Source: Atopobium sp.
Lineage (GTDB): Bacteria; Actinomycetota; Coriobacteriia; Coriobacteriales; Atopobiaceae
DNA length: 31,818 bases
Assembly: GCA_015258715.1 (NCBI GenBank)
Contig: JABZHR010000012.1
Span: 1-31,818, forward strand
Reading direction: 5' to 3'
Shown here: piece by piece, positions 23,661 to 30,139 of the stretch
How the letters are laid out: every line of letters starts with the position of its first letter
Numbering within the stretch: the first letter of the stretch is position 1
Made by a program: the position numbers and the translations under genes
The notes under the pieces: model-generated
Seen by the model: the letters and a program-made list of their open reading frames with translations, nothing else
What the model was told of the DNA's origin: nothing
Databases searched by the model: none

Positions 23661-24931
23661 TGACCGACGCAGAAGTTGCTCAGATTACCGATAATCCTTA
23701 CAAGGCAGATTTTCCACTTCTGGCAGCAAATCCCGAGGTAGCATACTTGGACAGTGCTGCTACTTCTCAGCGTCCACGCGAGGTTATTGAGGCGCAGTCG
23801 CGCTTCTACGAGACCATGAACGCAAACGCCCTACGCGGACTGTATCGTTGGAGTGTGGAAGCAACCGCAGCTATCGAGGGCGCTCGCGCTTCGATTGCAA
23901 AGTTCATTGGCGCTGTCGATAAAAACGGTAAGCCAGAAGACCGTCAGATTATCTTTACGCGCAACACTTCTGAGGCGCTTAATCTAGTTGCTTCAAGCCT
24001 TGGTCGCTATGCGCTTAAACCAGGCGATGACGTGGTCATTTCCATCATGGAGCACCACTCTAACATCATCCCTTGGCAGCAGATTTGCAAGGCTACCGGC
24101 GCAAACCTGGTGTACCTGCGCATGAACTCGCAGTATCAGATTACGCCTGAAGAGATTGCATCAAAGATCACCGAGCGAGCAAAGATTGTGTCCGTCACAC
24201 ACGTCTCCAACGTGCTGGGCACCCGTAATGACATCAAGGCCATTGCTAAGCGCGCTCACACTGTGGGTGCTTACATGGTAGTCGACGCCGCTCAGTCTGC
24301 ACCTCACATCCCTATTGACGTGCACGATCTTGACTGCGATTTGCTGGCCTTCTCGGCACACAAGATGTGCGGACCTATGGGCATTGGTGTGCTTTGGGGC
24401 CGCGCTGAGCTTCTCGATGCCATGCCGCCATTCCTTACCGGCGGCGAGATGATCGATTCTGTCACCGAAACCAGCGCCGTTTGGGCGCCTGTTCCCGAGA
24501 AGTTTGAGGCGGGCACGCAGGACGCCGCTGGTATCTATGCTACCGGCGCCGCTGTCGAATACCTCAACGGCTTGGACATGGCAAAGATTGAGAAGCGAGA
24601 AGAACTTCTCGCCAGGTACTTGGTGCAGCAACTGTGCACGCTGGACTTTGTTGACATTGTTGGCTCCAAGCTGGGACAGAATCACGTGGGTGCCGTGGCG
24701 TTTAACGTGCGCGGCGTTCATCCACACGACGTCTCAAGCATCCTGGACATGAACAACGTTTGCATTCGCGCTGGTCATCACTGCGCCGAGCCGCTTTTGA
24801 TTGAGTTGCACGAGTCCAGCACCTGCCGCGCATCCGTTGCGTTCTACAACGATAAACACGACATTGACCAGCTGATCGAGGGTCTTAACCAGGTATGGAA
24901 GATCTTTGGCAGCGCGGTCAGCAGCAAATAA
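23660..24931 (+). CDS. sufS: Cysteine desulfurase SufS
   Basis: This 423-aa PLP enzyme of the group II cysteine desulfurases removes sulfur from cysteine as a persulfide for cluster assembly. The PLP lysine is Lys235 in FSAHKMCGPMGIGVLWG. The persulfide cysteine is Cys375 in RAGHHCAEPLL, on the short loop typical of SufS rather than IscS. The N-terminal YLDSAATSQRP and MEHHSNIIPWQ are family signatures. Translation is coupled to sufD (TAATG). The sulfur acceptor should be the SufU encoded next. Confidence 0.97.
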   Translation: MTDAEVAQITDNPYKADFPLLAANPEVAYLDSAATSQRPREVIEAQSRFYETMNANALRGLYRWSVEATAAIEGARASIAKFIGAVDKNGKPEDRQIIFTRNTSEALNLVASSLGRYALKPGDDVVISIMEHHSNIIPWQQICKATGANLVYLRMNSQYQITPEEIASKITERAKIVSVTHVSNVLGTRNDIKAIAKRAHTVGAYMVVDAAQSAPHIPIDVHDLDCDLLAFSAHKMCGPMGIGVLWGRAELLDAMPPFLTGGEMIDSVTETSAVWAPVPEKFEAGTQDAAGIYATGAAVEYLNGLDMAKIEKREELLARYLVQQLCTLDFVDIVGSKLGQNHVGAVAFNVRGVHPHDVSSILDMNNVCIRAGHHCAEPLLIELHESSTCRASVAFYNDKHDIDQLIEGLNQVWKIFGSAVSSK

Positions 24932-24948
24932 ACAAGGAGTTGAAATAA

Positions 24949-25467
24949 GTGGCAGCAAACGACCTGTATAACGCTGAGTTCATGGACCACGTTTCTCACC
25001 CCGATTACAAATATCAAATGGACAACCCAACCGTCTCCCACGAGGGCGTTAACCCTTCTTGTGGCGATGAGCTGACGTTTTCCGTGCGTATTGAGGACGG
25101 AAAAATTGCCGAGGCTGCTTTTGTGGGCAGTGGATGCGCAATTTCTCAGGCGTCCGCCGACATCATGAGCGATTTGATGATTGACCGCACTCCAGAAGAG
25201 GCCATTGAGCTCTGCAAACTCTTTGGACGCATGATTCGCGGAGAAGAGACTGACGAGGCCGTGCTTGACCAGCTGGAAGACGCCAACATTCTGCACGACA
25301 TCGCACACATGCCTGCGCGCGTTAAGTGCGCCGAGCTGGCATGGCACACTCTCGAGGAGATGCTCGAGGCTCACAACAGCGGTTCCGCCGCGGCTGGCAC
25401 ATCAACCACCGAGGACGGCAGCGCTGCGAGCAACGGCAGCGCCACGAGCGCCAAGGACGGCGAGTAG
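24949..25467 (+). CDS. sufU: Zinc-dependent sulfurtransferase SufU with extended tail
   Basis: This 172-aa SufU takes sulfur from SufS by zinc-mediated transfer. The zinc site residues are all present: Cys38 and Asp40 in NPSCGDE, Cys63 in GSGCAIS and Cys127 in RVKCAELAW. The typical GCAISQASADIMSDL helix is intact. The start is GTG, with AAGGAG at 24934-24939. The core ends near residue 140. A Ser/Ala/Gly/Thr-rich acidic tail (about 141-172) is extra compared with usual 140-150-aa SufU proteins and is similar in style to the SufD insert. The gene lies 17 nt after sufS and 2 nt before the regulator start. Confidence 0.95.
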   Translation: MAANDLYNAEFMDHVSHPDYKYQMDNPTVSHEGVNPSCGDELTFSVRIEDGKIAEAAFVGSGCAISQASADIMSDLMIDRTPEEAIELCKLFGRMIRGEETDEAVLDQLEDANILHDIAHMPARVKCAELAWHTLEEMLEAHNSGSAAAGTSTTEDGSAASNGSATSAKDGE

Positions 25468-25469
25468 CC

Positions 25470-25922
25470 GTGGCCGGAATGTTCTCTACAAAGGGAATGT
25501 ACGCGCTTCGCGCAATGGCTGACCTGGCCGTTCACGACGGCTGGGTCTCGCTGGGCGACGTTTCCGAGCGCCAGAATATCTCGCGCAAGTACCTTGAGCA
25601 GGTCATTGCCCTGATGCACAAGGCTGGATACGTCGAGAGCCTGCGCGGAAAGGGCGGTGGCTATCGACTCACACGCAAGCCCGAGGACTACACGCTGGGT
25701 GAAATTCTTCGCGCGGCCGAGGGCAATCTTGCGCCCGCTAGCTGTTTGAACTGCACAAACACCACACTTTGTCCTCAGATGGAGTCTTGCACCACCATCA
25801 ACATCTGGCGAGATCTTGGCCGCATGACCTCCAGTTTCTTGGACAGCAAGACGCTTGCGGACATCGCCCACAACGAAGGCAACATGAACGTCTCCCCCGC
25901 CGATAACCCTGCTACTGAGTAA
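25470..25922 (+). CDS. Rrf2-family Fe-S-sensing regulator of the suf operon
   Basis: This 150-aa winged-helix regulator has STKGMYALRAMADLAVHDGW, NISRKYLEQVIALMHKAGYV as the DNA-reading helix region, and the wing LRGKGGGYRLTRKPEDYTLG. A cysteine cluster CLNCTNTTLCPQMESC (C-x2-C-x5-C-x5-C) lies where IscR/SufR-type members bind a cluster, so it probably senses Fe-S status. Start: GTG 25470 is preferred because AAGGACGG at 25453-25460 lies at a workable distance. An ATG at 25479 would remove three residues. The frame is open far upstream into sufU, but that is a shadow. Regulator last in the operon suggests feedback on the promoter at 20078-20110. Confidence 0.9.
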   Translation: MAGMFSTKGMYALRAMADLAVHDGWVSLGDVSERQNISRKYLEQVIALMHKAGYVESLRGKGGGYRLTRKPEDYTLGEILRAAEGNLAPASCLNCTNTTLCPQMESCTTINIWRDLGRMTSSFLDSKTLADIAHNEGNMNVSPADNPATE

Positions 25923-25943
25923 GCGTCCAAGCTGCGCTTTTAT
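25922..25943 (+). terminator. Weak candidate terminator of the suf operon
   Basis: A short stem AAGCG (25922-25926) with CGCTT (25936-25940), then TTTA, overlaps the rrf2 stop codon. The stem is only 5 bp, so the call is tentative. Confidence 0.3.
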
Positions 25944-25991
25944 TGTCGTGTGCGGTGGGACTCGCGTAACAAGAAGGCCCCGGAGTGCACC

Positions 25992-26026
25992 GGGTTTCTC
26001 GCGAGAAGAGCGCACCGGGAGTGCGC
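25992..26026. repeat. GC-rich motif cluster: GCGAGAAACCC copy and two palindromes
   Basis: The segment contains the complement of GCGAGAAACCC (25992-26002), an overlapping perfect palindrome TTCTCGCGAGAA (25996-26007) and a hairpin GCGCAC-N5-GTGCGC (26010-26026). It lies just outside the left 124-bp repeat. The same TCTCGCGAGAAGA string recurs outside the right repeat (27750-27762). The rest of the 320-bp spacer after rrf2 is covered by the repeats listed next. Confidence 0.7.
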
Positions 26027-26033
26027 CGAGTGT

Positions 26034-26157
26034 GAGCCTGAAAATCACATCATGTCTGAACGATTTGCCGGATTCTCTTACCATGTCTGAGTGATTTGCC
26101 GGTTTTTCTCACCAAGTCTGAGCGATTTTACTCAGACTTGGTAAGTTATTCAGGCTC
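26034..26157 (+). repeat. Left 124-bp flanking repeat, made of 31-bp iterations
   Basis: The repeat is bounded by GAGCCTGAA (26034-26042) and its complement TTCAGGCTC (26149-26157). Inside are iterations beginning CATGTCTGA at 26051 and 26082 and CAAGTCTGA at 26113, with an exact 31-bp period and GATTTGCCGG in the first two. The inner end forms a perfect 12-bp stem (26111-26122 with 26131-26142). The reverse complement of 27605-27728 has the same 124-bp length and agrees at about four positions in five. Confidence 0.9.
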
Positions 26158-26158
26158 T

Positions 26159-26214
26159 GATTTCCTAGGGCTTGATCGATTTCCTAGGGCTTGAACGATT
26201 TCCTAGGCTTGAAG
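26159..26214 (+). repeat. Tandem 19-bp repeats, three units
   Basis: Three head-to-tail units of GATTTCCTAGGGCTTGA plus two variable bases start at 26159, 26178 and 26197; the last is one base shorter. Each has a CCTAGG palindrome. They fill the space between the left 124-bp repeat and the 3' end of the reverse gene, so they lie in or just past its transcript. Confidence 0.9.
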
Positions 26215-26242
26215 AATTTATCGTAGATTCAAGTTAGTATTT

Positions 26243-27286
26243 CTAAATCTTTTCTAACTCTTTCCACAATTTAATTCTTTTCTCTCTTTCAATTTGCCTT
26301 TGTTTTGAAGATGTATGTCTTCTTGGTAGATTTAGCCTAGAGCGAATGACCGTAAATAGATTATCCATAAAAACGATATCGTCATATTCATTTTTGCTAA
26401 TTACAAACTCTTCTATACCAGCAGCTAAAAGTTCGTTATTTCGTTTGTAGTCCTTGTCTGCGGCATCAATCGATTCATGAACAGATCCGTTATATTCAAG
26501 TGCTACATTTTGTGAGCCGTTTGAATTCAATGCTCCACTAGATAGAAGTAGGTCAATTGCACGATACTTTTTCTGAGATTTTATTCCTGACATATTTTGT
26601 ATCTCAAATTCTTTGTTTAACTCAACGCATGGAATAGCATATCCACCTTTATACACTGGCAATAAAGCTCGAAGTGCCAGTTTAACCTCCATCGGCGAAG
26701 CTGCATTTTCAACAGACAAATCTGACGCAGCCTTTACTTTTCTAAAAGATCTAACACCTTTCTTTTTGGTGAGATATGCAAGTAATTCTGACTTTTTAAA
26801 AAGAGGCGTATACCAATTTGACTGCAATTCTCCTGTTGACGCATCAATAACAAAACGTCCTTGGAATTCTGAAATGAGGAGTACTAGTTCAAACAGGCTC
26901 AATTTAGAAGCCATTTGAAACAGCAATTCAAATGGAGATGAAATTAAAACTGAAGAACTGTTTATATTCAGTTTTATCACAGAACCAAACGAAGCACAGG
27001 TATCCACATGAAAATGAATTCCCTCATAAACACAAGAATTCTTTTTATTACTCACAGTAATTTCGACTGGATTTTTAAGTTCAATACCATAATCTACTAG
27101 CAACTCGGCATTAATAGCTCTAACCAAATTGCGATAAGGAATATCATCTTTGGCCAGTAATTGTCTAGCATCTAAATTGAACTTATTCAGATACTCATTA
27201 AATCCATGAGTTAAGAGTTCGTGTCTCCGTGTTCGCAAAGCACGATAAATTTGTAGAGCAGATGTATGTGAAAGGTAATATTCCAT
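26243..27286 (-). CDS. AbiEi/DUF559-like protein with a predicted endonuclease-fold C terminus
   Basis: This 347-aa soluble protein is strongly AT-rich compared with its neighbours. The N terminus (LSHTSALQIYRALR) and the middle (ISSPFELLFQMASKLSLFEL) recall AbiEi-like antitoxin-type proteins. SPMEVKLALRALLPVYKGGY resembles a block I associate with coriobacterial paralogues. The C terminus has the DUF559/PD-(D/E)XK pattern: Asp245 in AIDLLL, Glu264-Tyr-Asn266-Gly-x-x-His270, then Asp, Arg282 and Gly290. Asn replaces the usual third active-site residue, so activity is uncertain. A basic tail follows (RREKR-type, 322-338). There is no Shine-Dalgarno sequence; TACTAT lies 6 nt before the ATG, so the mRNA may be leaderless. 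The gene is enclosed by inverted 124-bp repeats. A defence or mobile-cassette role is inference. Confidence 0.75.
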   Translation of the reverse strand: MEYYLSHTSALQIYRALRTRRHELLTHGFNEYLNKFNLDARQLLAKDDIPYRNLVRAINAELLVDYGIELKNPVEITVSNKKNSCVYEGIHFHVDTCASFGSVIKLNINSSSVLISSPFELLFQMASKLSLFELVLLISEFQGRFVIDASTGELQSNWYTPLFKKSELLAYLTKKKGVRSFRKVKAASDLSVENAASPMEVKLALRALLPVYKGGYAIPCVELNKEFEIQNMSGIKSQKKYRAIDLLLSSGALNSNGSQNVALEYNGSVHESIDAADKDYKRNNELLAAGIEEFVISKNEYDDIVFMDNLFTVIRSRLNLPRRHTSSKQRQIEREKRIKLWKELEKI

Positions 27287-27292
27287 ATGGGA

Positions 27293-27321
27293 ATAGTATT
27301 TCTAAAAGTCAAATAAGCAAA
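27293..27321 (-). promoter_or_regulatory. Promoter giving a probably leaderless transcript
   Basis: On the minus strand TTTGCT (27316-27321), a 17-bp spacer and TACTAT (27293-27298) end six bases before the ATG at 27286. Transcription would start at or next to the A of the start codon. The -35 is poor and the -10 is good. Confidence 0.45.
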
Positions 27322-27604
27322 ACAACAAAAAAACCTACGAATATTTGATTAATACCTTATTTCCGCAGATAGATTAAAAACACCTTAAAATATCATCTTA
27401 TAAAAGTCCTGCTACAAAGATTAGACCGCTAAATAAATGTATTTTCTCAATTTCGTGACAAATAAGTGACAAAATTAGAATTCCATATTTAAATGAGTAT
27501 TCTTCTCCATACTGCATGACGCAAATGAGTATTACATGTTAATTGACGCTAGTCCGAAATGCGAACTTGACCAAGCGGCTTGCGCACTTCTCTTTCATGA
27601 AACT
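27322..27604. other. AT-rich spacer upstream of the DUF559-like gene
   Basis: No convincing gene was found. It holds two short direct repeats: GTGACAAA at 27455-27462 and 27466-27473 (11-bp period), and AAATGAGTATT at 27491-27501 and 27523-27533 (32-bp period). An open frame starting at 27536 has no ribosome site and simply reads through the right 124-bp repeat. Confidence 0.5.
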
Positions 27605-27728
27605 GAGCCTGAAATGTTTAACAAGTCTGAACAAAATCACTCAGATAAGGCGAGAAAAACAGGCAAATTACTCAGACATGGTGAGAAAATCCGGCAAATC
27701 GTTCAGACTTGGCGAGAAATTCAGGCTC
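27605..27728 (-). repeat. Right 124-bp flanking repeat, inverted relative to the left one
   Basis: It is bounded by GAGCCTGAA (27605-27613) and TTCAGGCTC (27720-27728), the same 9-bp ends as the left copy. Reverse-complemented it shows the same 31-bp iterations (AAGTCTGAACGATTTGCCGG, then CATGTCTGAG, then a third TCTGAG) and a degraded inner hairpin. It differs from the left copy at roughly 22 of 124 positions by hand alignment. Confidence 0.9.
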
Positions 27729-27749
27729 ACATCAAACACATCAACCGCC

Positions 27750-27762
27750 TCTCGCGAGAAGA
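27750..27762 (+). repeat. Palindrome TCTCGCGAGA / TCTCGCGAGAAGA outside the right repeat
   Basis: It is identical to 25997-26009 outside the left repeat, and in the same direct orientation. It sits 21 bp beyond the right repeat (the left one is 24 bp out). A small hairpin ACGTGC...GCACGT follows at about 27763-27779. Confidence 0.6.
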
Positions 27763-27802
27763 ACGTGCTAGGTGCACGTCTTTCGCGCATACTGCGCCCA
27801 AC

Positions 27803-27835
27803 AAAAAAACGGACCTGGAGAAAATCCAGGTCCGT
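27803..27835 (-). terminator. Rho-independent terminator of fba
   Basis: A perfect 10-bp stem (ACGGACCTGG at 27809-27818 with CCAGGTCCGT at 27826-27835) is followed on the minus strand by seven T residues (27803-27809). It lies 58 bp past the fba stop. Confidence 0.93.
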
Positions 27836-27893
27836 CGCTTTAACTAGCTGCGAGCGTGCGTCGCTTCGACGCGCGCCCAGCGCATGCCGAAGG

Positions 27894-28766
27894 TTAGTTC
27901 CAAGCCTTACCGTCGGAACCAAACTCGCGGATGAGCTCCTTGGTACGCTCGACGATTGCCTCACGACCAGGCTTCAGGAGCTTACGAGGATCGTAGCCCT
28001 TGCCGTTGTCAACAAGGCCAGCCTCAACGTACTTCTTGGTTGCCTCAGCAAAGACGAGCTGAAGGTCGGTGTTAACGTTGATCTTGGAAATGCCCATAGA
28101 GATGGCCTTCTGAACCTGCTCTACAGGAATGCCGGTGCCACCGTGAAGAACAAGTGGAAGATCACCGACGCGCTCCTTGATAGCCTTGAGCTGGTCGAAG
28201 GAGAGGCCCTCCCAGTTAGCTGGGTAGATGCCGTGAATGTTGCCGATGCCGCAAGCGAGGAAGTCAACGCCCAGGTCAGCAATCTTTGCGCACTGCTCAG
28301 GATCAGCAAGCTCGCCCTTAGCGGTAACGCCGTCCTCGGTGCCGCCGATGCCGCCGACCTCAGCCTCAACAGAAATGCCCTTTGCGTGGGCTGCCTTTAC
28401 GACCTCTTCGGTGCGCTTAAGGTTGGTCTCAAAATCAGGCTCGTGAGAACCATCGTACATGATGGAAGTAAATCCAGCCTCGATGCACTTGAATGCATCC
28501 TCGTATGAACCGTGGTCAAGGTGGAGAGCAACTGGAACAGTGATGTTCTTGTCCTCAACAAGACGACGAACCATATCTGCGACAACGCGGTAGCTTACCT
28601 GCCACTTTGCTGCGCCGCTGGTGCACTGAATGATGACAGGAGACTGAAGCTCTTCTGCTGCATCAAGGATTGCTGCGGTCCACTCAAGGTTGTTCTCGTT
28701 GAATGCGCCGATGCCATAGTGACCCTTCTCGGCACTCTGGAGCATGGCTTTTGCGCTTACAAGCAT
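27894..28766 (-). CDS. fba: Class II fructose-1,6-bisphosphate aldolase
   Basis: This 290-aa zinc enzyme of glycolysis and gluconeogenesis cleaves fructose 1,6-bisphosphate to dihydroxyacetone phosphate and glyceraldehyde 3-phosphate. Family marks are the N-terminal GIGAFNENNLEW, the zinc-binding VALHLDHGSYEDAF, GFTSIMYDGSHEP, VEAEVGGIGGTEDG, and near the C terminus LVLHGGTGIPVEQVQKAI and KINVNTDLQ. Start: the frame is open to 28952, but the ATG at 28766 has GGAGGTT upstream (complement of 28771-28777) and gives the standard N terminus. The longer version would translate the 24-bp repeat array and is rejected. It is monocistronic with its own terminator. A weak TATCAT -10-like box lies around 28806-28811 on the minus strand. 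Confidence 0.95.
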   Translation of the reverse strand: MLVSAKAMLQSAEKGHYGIGAFNENNLEWTAAILDAAEELQSPVIIQCTSGAAKWQVSYRVVADMVRRLVEDKNITVPVALHLDHGSYEDAFKCIEAGFTSIMYDGSHEPDFETNLKRTEEVVKAAHAKGISVEAEVGGIGGTEDGVTAKGELADPEQCAKIADLGVDFLACGIGNIHGIYPANWEGLSFDQLKAIKERVGDLPLVLHGGTGIPVEQVQKAISMGISKINVNTDLQLVFAEATKKYVEAGLVDNGKGYDPRKLLKPGREAIVERTKELIREFGSDGKAWN

Positions 28767-28853
28767 GCTAAACCTCCGTTTGACGGAAAACTGATACATA
28801 TAAATGATACCTTGTTTCATCACCTTTGATAGGGTCGTTTTTAACAAAACACT

Positions 28854-28925
28854 GCGAGAAACCCGGCGCGTTCTCGGGCGAGAAACCCGATGCGTGCTCA
28901 GGCGAGAAACCCACGCTGCAGAAAC
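28854..28925 (+). repeat. 24-bp tandem array of GCGAGAAACCC upstream of fba
   Basis: GCGAGAAACCC occurs at 28854, 28878 and 28902, spaced exactly 24 bp apart. Units one and two agree at 20 of 24 positions; unit three keeps only the 11-mer. A near-copy in opposite orientation is at 28960-28970. The array lies in the 287-bp divergent spacer between fba and the Ser-rich membrane protein gene. Confidence 0.9.
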
Positions 28926-29053
28926 ATTACGGAACCGTCGCATCGGCGACAATTAGACAGGGTTTCTCGGCAGCTGATGTTGCGATTTAGCGACGAAACA
29001 TCACATCTCCACAAAAATGAGGTAGGCTATCAGTTCGAAGAAAGGAGCATCTT

Positions 29054-29995
29054 GTGAGCTATAAGCACTTTGATGCAGACAAAACTCGACTTACTTCGCC
29101 TGCTCAGCCTACAGATGAGGCAACAGACGAGAAGCCCGGCCTTCTGAAGGACGTCTCGATTACCCAAATTTTGGCAACGTCACTTGCTGCGGTAACTGCA
29201 TTTGTGTTGTCAAACCAGATTGGTATTGCTGGATCAATCATCGGCGTGGCTGTTGGTGCCGCTGCGTCGGCGCTTGCCTCGCAGATTTACCAGAACGTTA
29301 TTAGGCGCTCCACGCACAAGTTCCGTAGCAGCGACAACGATGACTACAACCAGCAGACATATCCTGACAGCAATCAAAGCACGCTCGAGGGCACGCAGTA
29401 TATGCCTCGACCCCAATACGCACCTTCTCGCGATTACTACACCAACACTGCTTCTACCGCGGGACAATCGTCGCAGGTAAATCGCGCGCCAAAGTTGTCG
29501 CGCAAGCGTGTAAGAGCGCTGACTATCGTGACCATTATTTCGATTCTCTTTACCATTTCTGCCGTCATTCTTTACGCCATGTTCCTCAGCTATATCACCG
29601 ACGGATCTGGCTTGGGTCCAAAGGTCAGCACTACCCCAGTTGTGACAGAAAAGACAGCGGATACCAGCAATTCAACGGATAAGAAAGACGACTCCAGCTC
29701 TTCTAGCGAGAAGACCGATGAACCTAGCAACTCTTCTGATTCCAAGGATTCTTCTTCCGAGAGCACTGACTCCAAGAAATCAGAGACCACCAGCTCCGAC
29801 AGCTCGTCTAGTTCGGAAAAGACAAGCGATTCTAGCAGCTCAAGCAGCTCGTCTGAGAACAACTCTTCCAGCAACAACTCCGGAACAGGCAGCTCAAGCA
29901 GCAATTCTGGTTCCAATCAGAACTCTGGCTCTAACAGCGGCACCAACAGCGGATCTAACGGTTCTGGCTCAAACGGCTCCAACGGAGGCAACTAA
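29054..29995 (+). CDS. Membrane protein with a long Ser/Asn/Gly-rich extracellular tail
   Basis: This 313-aa protein has no recognised family. Residues 1-35 are hydrophilic. Two hydrophobic helices (about 38-53 and 57-76) are joined by a short turn. A polar segment (77-150) ends in basic KLSRKRVR, and a third helix follows (about 155-179). The last 120 residues are almost only Ser, Asp, Lys, Thr, then Ser/Asn/Gly repeats. By the positive-inside rule the N terminus is inside and the tail outside, where it may span the peptidoglycan. There is no LPXTG motif or catalytic motif. The start is GTG 29054 with AAAGGAG at 29041-29047. It precedes the aminopeptidase gene by 144 bp. An unrelated second frame opens through the Ser-rich codons and is a shadow. 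Confidence 0.8.
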   Translation: MSYKHFDADKTRLTSPAQPTDEATDEKPGLLKDVSITQILATSLAAVTAFVLSNQIGIAGSIIGVAVGAAASALASQIYQNVIRRSTHKFRSSDNDDYNQQTYPDSNQSTLEGTQYMPRPQYAPSRDYYTNTASTAGQSSQVNRAPKLSRKRVRALTIVTIISILFTISAVILYAMFLSYITDGSGLGPKVSTTPVVTEKTADTSNSTDKKDDSSSSSEKTDEPSNSSDSKDSSSESTDSKKSETTSSDSSSSSEKTSDSSSSSSSSENNSSSNNSGTGSSSSNSGSNQNSGSNSGTNSGSNGSGSNGSNGGN

Positions 29996-30034
29996 GCCGC
30001 GGTCGTGTCAATTGCCGGCGCAGCGGTTGCCGCC

Positions 30035-30063
30035 GCGCAGCAGCCGCCGGCGCAGCAGCCGCC
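30035..30063 (+). repeat. GC-rich 15-bp direct repeat, two units
   Basis: GCGCAGCAGCCGCC occurs at 30035-30048 and 30050-30063, in a very GC-rich spacer (about 30000-30080) between the Ser-rich protein and the aminopeptidase. No clear terminator hairpin with a T tail was found there. Confidence 0.75.
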
Positions 30064-30139
30064 TTCGCGGCCACTGCAACGCACCTAACAGCAATAACAA
30101 GCAGCAGCTCTCAGTGAGCTTGCTACAGAAAGGATGGGT

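Noticed and set aside
25326..25469. N-terminal extension of the Rrf2 regulator by 48 residues into sufU
   Set aside because: The Arg-rich extension is an out-of-frame reading of the SufU tail; the Rrf2 domain begins at 25470-25479.
26051..26142. CRISPR array suspected from 31-bp periodic repeats
   Set aside because: Units are directly adjacent with no unique spacers between them, and no cas genes are near.
27543..28508. 321-codon plus-strand frame opposite fba, and a 103-codon frame from 27536
   Set aside because: Both start in the AT-rich spacer without ribosome sites and read through the right 124-bp repeat. The longer one is antisense to fba.
28767..28952. N-terminal extension of fba by 62 residues
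   Set aside because: It would translate the 24-bp repeat array; the ATG at 28766 has a strong ribosome site and gives the family's normal N terminus.
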